A model generated the notes under the pieces. That model worked only from the letters and a program-made list of their open reading frames with translations, was not told where the DNA came from and did not search any database. A program made the position numbers and the translations under genes. Of a stretch of DNA of 64,000 bases, positions 8,793 through 17,500 are shown piece after piece. How positions within the stretch are numbered: the first letter of the stretch is position 1; each line of letters begins with the position of its first letter. The stretch is taken from contig OY763044.2 of the NCBI GenBank assembly GCA_963666825.2, forward strand, positions 6,076,001 to 6,140,000. Reading direction: 5' to 3'. Origin of the DNA: Saccharicrinis sp963666825. Lineage in GTDB: Bacteria > Bacteroidota > Bacteroidia > Bacteroidales > Marinilabiliaceae.

Positions 8793-8837
8793 TAAATCAT
8801 AAAGATTATAGGTAGTAATACCTAGTAAAATATTTAA

Positions 8838-8869
8838 AGGCCAATGTGTTTTCACATTAGCCTTTTTTT
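8838..8869 (+). terminator. Intrinsic terminator after groEL
   Basis: An 11-bp stem with one mismatch (8838-8848 with 8853-8863), a TTTT loop and a run of seven T's follow groEL by about 45 bp. Confidence 0.85.
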
Positions 8870-8916
8870 ATGCCTGTCAGGTTTTTAAGTGTAAATTGGT
8901 AAACCTGACAGGCATA
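8869..8916. repeat. Long perfect inverted repeat downstream of groEL
   Basis: Sixteen perfectly complementary bases (tatgcctgtcaggttt, 8869-8884, with 8901-8916) flank a 16-nt AT-rich loop. It begins where the groEL terminator ends and has no T-tract of its own, so it is not a simple terminator. The CCTGACAGG core resembles palindromic intergenic repeats I recall from Bacteroidota, but I cannot confirm this. The rest of the 8917-9140 gap shows nothing clear. Confidence 0.7.
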
Positions 8917-9140
8917 AATAGTTCCTTAGGTGTTTTATCTACTTGTACTCATTATATAGCTACCAAAGTTTTATTATCTAAAAACTACATTGTCATTTCT
9001 TAGGAAATCTCATACTATTTTTTAAATTTGTTAGGACCGTTTGGTAATTAAATTCAACAGTAAAATATTATGGAAACAGAAAAAGTAGTTTTTAGTTTTC
9101 ATTAGCTTACTGAGTTATTCATTGATAATCCCTTATTATT

Positions 9141-9707
9141 ATGCTTAAAGATTTAATTTTAAAAAACCGTAGCTATAGACGATTTTATCAGGATAAAGAA
9201 ATTGCTTTAGATCAGTTGTCTGAACTAGTTGATTTAGCTCGTTTGTCACCGTCTGCGCGCAATGCTCAGCCTTTAAAATACATCATTTCCAATAAGCCGG
9301 AAACCAATAATATTATATTTAAACATTTGTCATGGGCAGGATATTTACACTCATGGAATGGACCAGAAGAGGGTGAGAGACCATCGGCATATATTATAAT
9401 GGTAAATGATACTGGTATATCATCGAATTTCTTTAGTGATAATGGTATTGCTTCGCAGAGCATATTGCTTGGCGCAGTTGAAAAAGGTTATGGAGGTTGT
9501 ATTATTGGATCTGTTGAGCGTTTACAATTGCAAAGAGAATTAAATATTCCTGCACAGTATAAAATTGTTCAAGTAATTGCATTGGGAGTTCCTAAGGAAG
9601 AAGTAGTGATTGAGGAATTGGATAAGGACCATAAGTATTGGAGAGATATTCACGAGGTTCATCATGTTCCTAAAAGAAGTCTTTCTGATATAATTTTAAA
9701 ACTTTAA
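9141..9707 (+). CDS. Nitroreductase-family FMN oxidoreductase
   Basis: A 188-residue cytoplasmic flavoprotein of the nitroreductase fold. The start LILKNRSYRRFYQD is the usual FMN-phosphate-binding RRS/YRRF segment. LARLSPSARNAQPLKYIIS is the next FMN contact, and GAVEKGYGGCIIGSV with the later VIALGVPKEE completes the pattern. Such enzymes use NAD(P)H to reduce nitro compounds, quinones or flavins; the physiological substrate cannot be told from sequence. It stands alone between terminators. Confidence 0.88.
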   Translation: MLKDLILKNRSYRRFYQDKEIALDQLSELVDLARLSPSARNAQPLKYIISNKPETNNIIFKHLSWAGYLHSWNGPEEGERPSAYIIMVNDTGISSNFFSDNGIASQSILLGAVEKGYGGCIIGSVERLQLQRELNIPAQYKIVQVIALGVPKEEVVIEELDKDHKYWRDIHEVHHVPKRSLSDIILKL

Positions 9708-9736
9708 TAAGAAATTATATCTCTGGTATATATAAG

Positions 9737-9770
9737 AGTCTGATTTACGATAAGTAATCAGACTTTTTTG
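9737..9770 (+). terminator. Intrinsic terminator after the nitroreductase gene
   Basis: A 9-bp stem (agtctgatt, 9737-9745, complement at 9756-9764) is followed by six T's. Confidence 0.85.
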
Positions 9771-9850
9771 TTTTGATAAGTCTTTTTGTCAAGCTGTCCT
9801 TGTAGTTAAATAAATCATTCGTTATCCTGTCTGTTTTAATGTGAATGCTG

Positions 9851-9882
9851 CTTGAATTCTCATTTAAATCTGCGTATATTTA
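9851..9882 (+). promoter_or_regulatory. Possible promoter of the CarboxypepD_reg-like gene
   Basis: CTTG (9851-9854), 20 nt, then TATATTTA (9875-9882) matches the Bacteroidota promoter pattern with one mismatch in each box. It lies 30 bp before the start codon. The support is modest. Confidence 0.35.
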
Positions 9883-9911
9883 AATAAAGTTGTAACCAAA
9901 ATCAAATTCAA

Positions 9912-10622
9912 ATGAAGAGCTTTATTGGGGTGTTTATTTTGATATTTTGTGCCAGTGTATTTGTTAATGCTCAGGTAACAAAAGATTCACTTTTATTTAG
10001 AGGCGTAGTGATGGAAGGTGATAGTTTGTTTAGTTTGCCATTTGCAAAATATAAAGTAAATGATAAAACCGGATACGTTTCTAATGAAGAGGGGCAGTTT
10101 TCTTTCTGGGCTAAAAGTGGCGATGTTGTTAAGTTTACTTATGTTGGGTTTAAGCCATTGTATGTCCATATTGCAGATACTTTAGCTAATGACAATTTCT
10201 TGATAGGAGTCTTTTTGAGTAGAGATACCATTCAGCTTTCTGAAGTTGTTATTATTCCTCAAAATATCAGCCCACGGGCTTATGCACAAAATATGCCTTT
10301 GTTAAGCGATGCTCAGGAGACTGTTGCTCAGCATAATGTTGATATGTCAACTTATCAGGCCATAACGCAGCCTGTTACAGAATGGGATGCAGAGATGAAT
10401 CAAAAGAATTTTTTACAGGCCAGGTCAAATGATGTTGCCTACAAAACACAAATTCAACCCAATCAGATGGTTGGGGTTAGCTCTGTTTCTGCAAGACAGG
10501 CAATAGAGCGGTCCAAACTCAGGAATCTGAAGAAGCCCAAAAGATCATATATTAGTTTGACAGAGTGGGAGTATCTGATTTCTTCATATCAGGAAAGAAT
10601 TGATAAGAAAAGGATTCAATAA
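9912..10622 (+). CDS. Exported CarboxypepD_reg-like domain protein
   Basis: A 236-residue protein that begins with a clear signal peptide (MKSFIGVFILIFCASVFVNAQ). Residues about 27-110 form a carboxypeptidase-regulatory-like beta-sandwich: LFRGVVMEGDSLFSLPFAKYKV, then TGYVSNEEGQFSFWAKSGDVVKFTYVGFKPL, and a terminal strand LSEVVIIPQ. This is the domain found before TonB-dependent receptors, but here no receptor barrel follows. The remaining ~120 residues are polar and end in a helical basic segment, so the protein is probably periplasmic or surface-exposed. The function is unknown. It forms a single-gene unit. Confidence 0.82.
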   Translation: MKSFIGVFILIFCASVFVNAQVTKDSLLFRGVVMEGDSLFSLPFAKYKVNDKTGYVSNEEGQFSFWAKSGDVVKFTYVGFKPLYVHIADTLANDNFLIGVFLSRDTIQLSEVVIIPQNISPRAYAQNMPLLSDAQETVAQHNVDMSTYQAITQPVTEWDAEMNQKNFLQARSNDVAYKTQIQPNQMVGVSSVSARQAIERSKLRNLKKPKRSYISLTEWEYLISSYQERIDKKRIQ

Positions 10623-10770
10623 TGATCGTATGGAAATACTCTTACTGCTATACTAAAGCCTTGTTGAAATCAATATATTAATGGAAGTATTCTACTTCTA
10701 TAACATGTATTTTAATATTGAAAAGAATCTGCTATGGATAAAAATGTAGTAATTTCAAATAAAAATTTAA

Positions 10771-10798
10771 AAAGTCAGTGATTAGCTGACTTTTTTTT
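10771..10798 (+). terminator. Intrinsic terminator before folE
   Basis: An 8-bp stem (aaagtcag, 10771-10778, complement at 10786-10793) runs into eight T's. It ends transcription from the 9912 gene and isolates folE. Confidence 0.85.
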
Positions 10799-10841
10799 AT
10801 GAATTTTGTCGGGGAGAGATAATTAACAAATTGATAGTAAA

Positions 10842-11468
10842 ATGGAATTTACTTTAAATGGTGACAATAGCGGTTATAGTAAGGTTGAGAAGTATGATGA
10901 TGAAACAACTCAAAAGCTATCTGATCATTATAGTGAAATAATATCCTCATTAGGTGAAGATCTGGAGCGTGAAGGATTAGTTAAAACGCCATTGAGGGTG
11001 GCTAAAGCTATGCAATTCTTAACTCAGGGATATCAGATGGATCCGGAAGAGATTATTAAATCGGCTATGTTTCGCGAAGATTATCAGCAAATGGTAGTTG
11101 TAAAAGATATAGAATTGTATTCGTTATGCGAGCATCATATGTTGCCATTTTTTGGAAAAGCTCATGTGGCATATATTCCAAAACATCATATTACCGGTTT
11201 GAGTAAGATTGCTCGTGTAGTTGAAGCATTTGCACGTAGATTACAAGTACAGGAACGTTTAACTACTCAAATTAAAGATGCTATTCAAAACACATTAAAT
11301 CCATTGGGAGTAGCTGTAGTTATTGAGGCTCAGCATATGTGTATGCAAATGCGAGGCGTTCAAAAACAACATTCGGTAACCACAACATCTGATTTTACTG
11401 GTGCCTTTTTAAAGAATCAGGCTACACGAGAGGAGTTTTTCAATATCATCTCGAATAAATTGCATTAG
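10842..11468 (+). CDS. folE: GTP cyclohydrolase I
   Basis: A 208-residue cytoplasmic enzyme that converts GTP to 7,8-dihydroneopterin triphosphate, the first step to folate and related pterins. The zinc ligands are visible as Cys96 and His99 (SLCEHHMLPFFG) and Cys167 (AQHMCMQMRG). The 71-residue spacing between the two cysteines is the same as in E. coli FolE. HITGLSKIARVVEAFARRLQVQERLT is the conserved substrate-binding region, and TTTSDFTGAF ends the domain. The N-terminal ~30 residues are variable. It is monocistronic, with its own upstream terminator. Confidence 0.97.
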   Translation: MEFTLNGDNSGYSKVEKYDDETTQKLSDHYSEIISSLGEDLEREGLVKTPLRVAKAMQFLTQGYQMDPEEIIKSAMFREDYQQMVVVKDIELYSLCEHHMLPFFGKAHVAYIPKHHITGLSKIARVVEAFARRLQVQERLTTQIKDAIQNTLNPLGVAVVIEAQHMCMQMRGVQKQHSVTTTSDFTGAFLKNQATREEFFNIISNKLH

Positions 11469-11500
11469 TTTAGTCTTTGGTTAATAATATCTAAATCACT

Positions 11501-11540
11501 CTTCCCCTTTGAAAAGGGGAAGTAATACTCGTAGCGTATT
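11501..11540. repeat. Palindromic intergenic element after folE
   Basis: A 10-bp perfect stem, cttccccttt / aaaggggaag with a 2-nt loop (11501-11522), is followed by a small second stem, aatac / gtatt (11524-11540). There is no T-tract. It resembles mobile-like palindromic repeats I recall between genes in Bacteroidota; its copy number in this genome cannot be seen here. Confidence 0.55.
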
Positions 11541-11636
11541 AAATGGGGTAATGATAGCTTTCAATAATTAATTCTAATCAAGAGTTAAATCCTTCCAGAG
11601 TATAGATTTCTTGTGTTCAAAAAGATGTTTATAGGG

Positions 11637-12251
11637 TTAAACATCCCCTAAATAAATACTGTTGCTCATATCCTGCTGATCATTACTTCTAAAAGCCATC
11701 CAAACAGAAACTTCGTTATCAGGTAAATCTATATCCCAATGGTAAATTCCATTGCTTTTTGGTATAGCGGTAAATTGATATTCAACCCCATGAGATTGAT
11801 TTAGATTGACTATAACTACCAAATTATCTGAGCTGTATATGGTAGGGACTTCCCATTCAAAATTCAGGCCTGTATCTGTTCTTTTAACAGAAGCAACAGT
11901 AGGTAATTCCAGGCTGCCAGTACTTAGTATTGTTTTAGCTAAATCAATTTCCTGATCAGGATAAACATCACCTTTGATACAGTTTTTCATATTCAAAGAT
12001 TGTGCTATGTGATATGGTTGGCGTTTTTTAGATACGTGTGCAAAAGTTATTCTTATCAGCTCCCGGAATGGTCTAAGAAAAGAAGCCACCAAACTCAAGC
12101 GTTGACGCTGACGCAATCGACCCGGAGTTGGTTTAATACTTCCGATTTCAGGAAGTGATCGGATAATATTTTCTCCGTTCAACATATAAAATACATTATA
12201 CCCAACTTTTCCAGTTACTGTACCATTGATTCCATTTTTTGCTTTTCCCAT
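11637..12251 (-). CDS. DUF6266-family protein
   Basis: A 204-residue protein from the ATG at 12249-12251, the start I choose because MGKAKNGINGTVTGKVGYNVFYMLNGENIIRS is the conserved beginning of DUF6266 proteins. An upstream in-frame ATG at 12278 adds nine unconserved residues. The family is largely confined to Bacteroidota and has no established function. The second half (about 100-204) looks like a beta-sandwich (LNFEWEVPTIYSSDNLVVIVNLN...YHWDIDLPDNEVSVWMAFRS). There is no signal peptide. It stands alone, opposite in direction to its neighbours, next to a long AT-rich gap with tandem arrays, so local gain by transfer is possible but unproven. Confidence 0.75.
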   Translation of the reverse strand: MGKAKNGINGTVTGKVGYNVFYMLNGENIIRSLPEIGSIKPTPGRLRQRQRLSLVASFLRPFRELIRITFAHVSKKRQPYHIAQSLNMKNCIKGDVYPDQEIDLAKTILSTGSLELPTVASVKRTDTGLNFEWEVPTIYSSDNLVVIVNLNQSHGVEYQFTAIPKSNGIYHWDIDLPDNEVSVWMAFRSNDQQDMSNSIYLGDV

Positions 12252-12503
12252 AGCCTTTATATTTAATAGATGAAACAATCTTATAATGCCAATAAAATTA
12301 TAGAATGCACTCTTGGATTATACCGATGTAATAATGAATTAGCTTTAAAAGTAAATCTCAGATAAGGCTCATTTTATTATACGATTGGTGTCCTTCAACC
12401 AAAGAGTGACTTAATATGGGACTTATAGGTACCAAAGAGGTATCTATTGTATATTTAAGATACTGTTTATATTTATTTTATTCAATTATTTCATCATTTT
12501 ATT

Positions 12504-12547
12504 GAACAAACATCGAACAAATATCGAAGGAACATCGAAGGAACCCC
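12504..12547. repeat. 4 x 11-bp tandem array (gaacaaacatc type)
   Basis: Four adjacent 11-bp units are visible: gaacaaacatc, gaacaaatatc, gaaggaacatc and gaaggaacccc. The last drifts at its end. Confidence 0.8.
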
Positions 12548-12613
12548 TTACTTTTCTCCTATCAATATGCTATCTGTACTAATCAAAGTGGCTACAATTG
12601 TATTTTTTTATAT

Positions 12614-12657
12614 TATATCAAATGTGTATCAAATATGTATCAAATGTGTATCAAATG
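12614..12657. repeat. 4 x 11-bp tandem array (tgtatcaaatg type)
   Basis: Four adjacent 11-bp units are visible: tatatcaaatg, tgtatcaaata, tgtatcaaatg and tgtatcaaatg. The unit length and copy number equal those of the unrelated array 110 bp upstream (unit start to unit start). Confidence 0.85.
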
Positions 12658-12920
12658 TAATTCATTAGGATTTGGATCAACAGATCATTAGGATTTAGAC
12701 TATAGATATTGTGTTTGTTTATAAGATGTTTGATGATATTGAATTGTTTATTGTAGTGCCTGATTGTAAATATTTGATGAGCTACAATGCATTGTATTAA
12801 TGAGTTATTGTCAATGTAATTGCTATTTTTTGATTATTACAATTGGAATTATCATGCTGAAGTGTTTGTTATATTTCTATTTGTTTCTTGTGTTTATATT
12901 AACCAATTTGTAAATCAATT

Positions 12921-12953
12921 CTCCTTCTGCGAGGTAGTCAGAGGGGGTTTTTT
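12921..12953 (+). terminator. Plus-strand terminator-like hairpin upstream of dprA
   Basis: A 9-bp stem with two G-U pairs (ctccttctg, 12921-12929, with cagaggggg, 12939-12947) runs into six T's. No plus-strand gene precedes it closer than folE, 1.4 kb away. Confidence 0.55.
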
Positions 12954-13078
12954 ATATTCTTTTCCGCAATTTGGAACGATTGTTCAAAATTAGGAATGAA
13001 TGTTTGTATTTGGATTGTTGATAAATGGGTAGGTATTATGAAAATATATATATTTAGATCCGATAAATATGTGTATTT

Positions 13079-14188
13079 GTGAACCAAACCGATTTAACAT
13101 ACAAAATAGCATTAAGCCTTGTCAAAGGACTTGGGCCTGTGTTAATTAGAAATGTGGTTGCTTATTTAGGTGATGTAAAGACTGTCTTTAATGAAAAGGA
13201 ATCTGTATTAGCAAAGATTCCAGGAGTTGGAACTAAGCAAGCTTCATTAATATCTAATTCGGATGTTTTAAAAAGAGCAGAACAGGAAGTCGACTTTATT
13301 GAAAAGAATGAATTAAAGGTAAGTTTCTTTTTGGATGATTCATATCCTTTTAGATTAAATCAGTGCGAAGATGCACCTGCATTAATCTATTATAAAGGAA
13401 ATCATACATTGGATTCAAATAAGATGCTGGCTGTTGTAGGTACCAGAAATGTTACTGAAAACGGAAAGGATAATTGCAGGAATCTAATTAAGAATATTGC
13501 TCATCATTATCCCAATACAACTATTGTAAGTGGATTGGCTTATGGAGTTGATATTTGTGCCCATAAGGCAGCATTGGAATATGGATTACCAACAATAGCA
13601 GTTTTGGCTCATGGTTTAGATCGGGTATATCCCCGATTACATCAGGAGGTAGCCAATAAATTGCAGGAGAAGGGTGCTTTAGTAACAGAGTTTATGAATG
13701 GGACTAATCCTGATCGGCAGAATTTTGTAAAAAGGAACCGTATTATAGCAGGTTTATCCGATGCAACTTTGGTTGTTGAGTCGGCAGAGAAAGGTGGTTC
13801 GTTAATTACGGCACATTTGGCTCAATCCTATAACAGGGATGTGCTTGCATTTCCAGGGAGAATAGATGATGATTATTCTAAAGGATGCAACAAGTTAATT
13901 AAAACCAATGTAGCTGCTATGATTGAAGGCATTGAAGATTTGGAGTATGCCTTAGGATGGGAACGCATAGGAAAGGAAATAAAAGAAAAACAATTGTCAT
14001 TATTTAATATGCCGGAAGGGGACTCTGGTATTGTATATAATATGTTGCGACAGGAAAAAGAAGCAACATTAAATTTATTGAGTTTAAAAACAGGTAAACC
14101 GGTTAATTTGATATCGTCATTATTGCTTCAATTGGAATTTGAAGGTTTAGTGAAAAGTTTACCGGGTAACGTTTATCGTTGTATGTAA
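13079..14188 (+). CDS. dprA: DNA-processing protein DprA
   Basis: A 369-residue cytoplasmic protein that loads RecA on incoming single-stranded DNA during transformation. I take the GTG at 13079 as the start; the sequence NQTDLTYKIALSLVKGLGPVLIRNVV follows at once and matches the family. The N-terminal ~65 residues are a helix-hairpin-helix/SAM-like part. The extended Rossmann fold (about 105-290) carries VVGTRNVTENG, SGLAYGVDICAHKAAL, VKRNRIIAGLSDATLVVE and GSLITAHLA, all typical. The last ~65 residues match the DprA winged-helix domain. No other competence gene is in the window. Confidence 0.95.
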   Translation: MNQTDLTYKIALSLVKGLGPVLIRNVVAYLGDVKTVFNEKESVLAKIPGVGTKQASLISNSDVLKRAEQEVDFIEKNELKVSFFLDDSYPFRLNQCEDAPALIYYKGNHTLDSNKMLAVVGTRNVTENGKDNCRNLIKNIAHHYPNTTIVSGLAYGVDICAHKAALEYGLPTIAVLAHGLDRVYPRLHQEVANKLQEKGALVTEFMNGTNPDRQNFVKRNRIIAGLSDATLVVESAEKGGSLITAHLAQSYNRDVLAFPGRIDDDYSKGCNKLIKTNVAAMIEGIEDLEYALGWERIGKEIKEKQLSLFNMPEGDSGIVYNMLRQEKEATLNLLSLKTGKPVNLISSLLLQLEFEGLVKSLPGNVYRCM

Positions 14189-14503
14189 TTATAGGGTTTC
14201 GAGGTTGAGTAGTCCTCAGTGTACAGTACTCAGTAGGCAGTTCACAGTTCGCAGTATTCTGTATAACTGAAGACTGTTGACTGAAGACTGAGATCTGGAT
14301 ACCGAATTATAAATTACAGATTAAAGACTATTTTATCTTATTTAAGACTAGATGGTTGGGTTAAAACAACGGAAATATACTTGATTTAATTAAACATTTT
14401 TAAAAAAACAGCGTATACAGTCTCAAGTATTATTTTGGCCAAGTATAACTGCTTGATATAAGTAGTTTTATAATACTTAATGGGGACTTAAACTATATAT
14501 AGT
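14189..14503. other. Intergenic region with degenerate CAGT/GACT repeats, upstream of the giant adhesin gene
   Basis: From about 14213 to 14293 the sequence is an imperfect run of CAGT-, GACTGA- and GAAGACT-containing repeats just after dprA. The remaining ~200 bp are AT-rich and should hold the promoter of the 22.6-kb gene. TTTG occurs near 14433, but I see no convincing -7 box at the right distance. Confidence 0.45.
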
Positions 14504-17500
14504 ATGATGCATCTTAACACACACTATCAACACTCAAAAGATGTACTCAATCGTTTTATGATGCGGTTGGGTTTTGTTGTGTTTATACTTTTTATTTTTC
14601 AACAGATAATATTTTCTCAAACTCCAACAATAACAGTTTGTAGAGGAAGTGTTTTTTCTACACTTGAGTTATTTGTAGCTGCAGGAACTCCTGAAGGCCA
14701 TAGGTCAGAAGGAGAATGGACAAGTACAGGAGGATTAATATTTTCAAATGTAAATGATCCCAATTCATTTGTTACTGTACCTAATGGATTAAGTGGCATA
14801 GTTGAAGTTACCTGGACCTATAAGAATGGAACAAGTCAACATACTTATTATGTCGAGATTTCTTCACTTACCTGGAGCGTGGCAGATCCAGAGTTAAGCT
14901 CTGGAGGATCAACAACTGCGGTGTTGTTATGTTCTAAATCTGATGTGGATTTTGATTTAAATCCAGATGATGAAACGACGTATCAGTATCAATTTTGGAC
15001 TATAGATCCTAATACCGGCCTGATTGAACCTGTTTTAGATAAAAAAAATGATCCTTTGTATGATCAAGTAATTCAGTATAAATTGTCTGCAAATAATTAT
15101 GACCTACTTGATAATGTATTTGCAACTGTAAAAATGAGTACATCTGGTTGTACTGCAAAAACTAATGAAATCACTATTTCTGATGTTACGACTATTCAAG
15201 TTCAGGTAGTTGGGGGGTATACCGTTTGTGATGGAGCAACTGTGCCTACCGTAGATTTAGAAGTAATCCCTTATAATACTACAGATTTTACATATCATTG
15301 GTATGTAAACGGATCTGAAGATAACTTATATAAAGATGAAGAGACATATCCTATTACAGTCTTTGGAGATTATCATGTAGAAGTATCTTCAATAGGTAAT
15401 AAATGTCCTGGAGATCCATTCGTATCAAATACTGTTTCGGTTCGTAATTATGAATTACCCGATATTACAATTAGTACGGATGCTTCAGTATGTAGTGATG
15501 CAACACAAGTTGATCTTACCAGTTCCCTTTCTTCAATTCCTGTAAATCTTATAGAATATGATTGGTATCGTAATACAACAATGCTTGTTGATGGATTAAC
15601 GGGAACGTCTAATTATACAAATACAACTCTTCCTTTAGCAGGAACATATAAAGTAATTATACGTGAGCAAGGTAACGAAGAGTGTTGGAAAGAAAGTAAC
15701 TCAGTAGTTGTTACACTTGATGGAGTAACAAATGTTGATTTAACGGCAACAAATGGTTTGCCTAACAAATTCTGTTTAAGTGGTGATCCTAATGTAAATA
15801 TATCTATAACAGGAGGGACTGCTCCTTATACGGTTGTAATATCTAATGATCGAGGTTTACCTTCAGAAACATTTAATAATGTTGCATCAAGTGCTAGCTT
15901 AGACTTGAGTACACTTAGTACTGATAATACAAACTATTGGGTGTCATCAGTAACTGATGCAATGGGTTGTAATTTAACATTAACTCAGGATGCTACATCT
16001 ACTAATTATGCTCAATTTGGAGTTTATACTTCACCTGTAGACAGACCGATTACAACTAAAACAGTTTGCGAGACAACAAGTACAACTGTACAGTTACCAA
16101 ATTCAGAAGGAGGAATTGACTATACAATTTATAGAGATGGAGTTTCATTAACTGATACTCAAACTGGTGACGGATCAACTCTTACATGGGGGCCTTATAA
16201 CACTGCTGGTGTTTATGAAGTATATGCAAGTACAGTTACTTGTCCTGAGATATTAATGAGTGGAACAGTAACAATCGAACCTCAGGTTAATGTACAAACT
16301 ATTAATTCTTCTGTGGCAGGAACTTTATGTTCTGATGATGCAAATCCTATAACATTTAGCACTAGTGCTAGTGAGGATGGTGTAGATTATTCATTGTATC
16401 GTGATTATGGTGGTGCTGGAGAAACTTTAGTAGAAACCCTTACGGGAAATGGAACACTAAGTCCATTATCTTTTACTCCTCAATATATTGTAGGAACTTA
16501 TTCTGTAGTAGCATCTCGCAATGGAGTTTGCCCTACCATAATGACTAATAGTTATACGATAAACAGATCTCCAGATATTACCGGTATTACATTATCGGCA
16601 ACCTCATATTGCGAATCTGTAGCAACAACGATTACTCTTTCTGATACAGAAACAGGAGTTACCTATATATTATATTACGATGATGGAACCGGGGCTAATC
16701 CAACGGGTCATTCTGTTACTGGCTCAACTGGTAGTGCAAGAAATATAGTTGTTAATGAAGCATTGGCCGCAGGCGAATATACTGTAATGGCCCGAGTTAC
16801 CACAGGAACTTGTTTTGATTGGGTAGAAGATCAGATTGATATTGTTCCGGAACCTACAGATATTGCATTTGTTAGTGATGGTTTTGTTTGTAATTCAGGA
16901 GGGATTACGCTTTCTCAAAATGGTGAATTAGGTGTAACATATACCTTATATAAAGATGGAGGAGTTGATCCATTATATTTACCAAGGACAGGTAATGGAG
17001 GAAACACTATTTGGTTTAACGGTTTGACTGAAGGTATATATACGGTATTGGCTGATAATGGAACATGTTCAACCTTTTTATCGGATGTACTTACTGTGGA
17101 GGCAACACCTCTTCCTCAAAATGTGACTGTACCTGATAACGATTATTGTTCCAACGAATCACCAGTTTCTATTATAGTAGATGCAACAGAAGCTGATGTA
17201 GAGTATGAACTCATTATGAGTAGTACATCTACAGTTGTTGATTCTAAATCAGGTTTAGTAAGTGGAGGGGCAATAACATTTTCAGGCGTAACTGCAGGGA
17301 ACTATGAAATTCATGCAACTAATAATTCTTGTGATGTAACAATTCAAACAGGTATTGTTATTACAGAACATACTGTTGCTGCTGTGAATGCAAATATCCC
17401 AGCCGATATTTGTTCGGAGGATGGTTATCAAGTATTTACAGGAACACCATTGGTGGTATCCGGAGCTAGTACAGGTCTTTATGAGATTATTGGTGGTTTT

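Larger units (their letters stand above)
12252..13078. other. 827-bp AT-rich gene-free gap
   Basis: There is no reading frame of convincing length or composition on either strand. It holds two 4x11-bp tandem arrays (12504-12547 and 12614-12657), a repeated ATTAGGATTT motif around 12665-12697, and a plus-strand terminator-like hairpin at 12921-12953. The sequence is strongly T-rich and may hold the promoters of the divergent DUF6266 and dprA genes. Confidence 0.6.

Noticed and set aside
12252..13078. A missed gene or 6S-like RNA in the long gap before dprA
   Set aside because: No adequate frame on either strand, and the AT-rich sequence does not show a long paired RNA structure; only the arrays and a terminator-like hairpin are supported.
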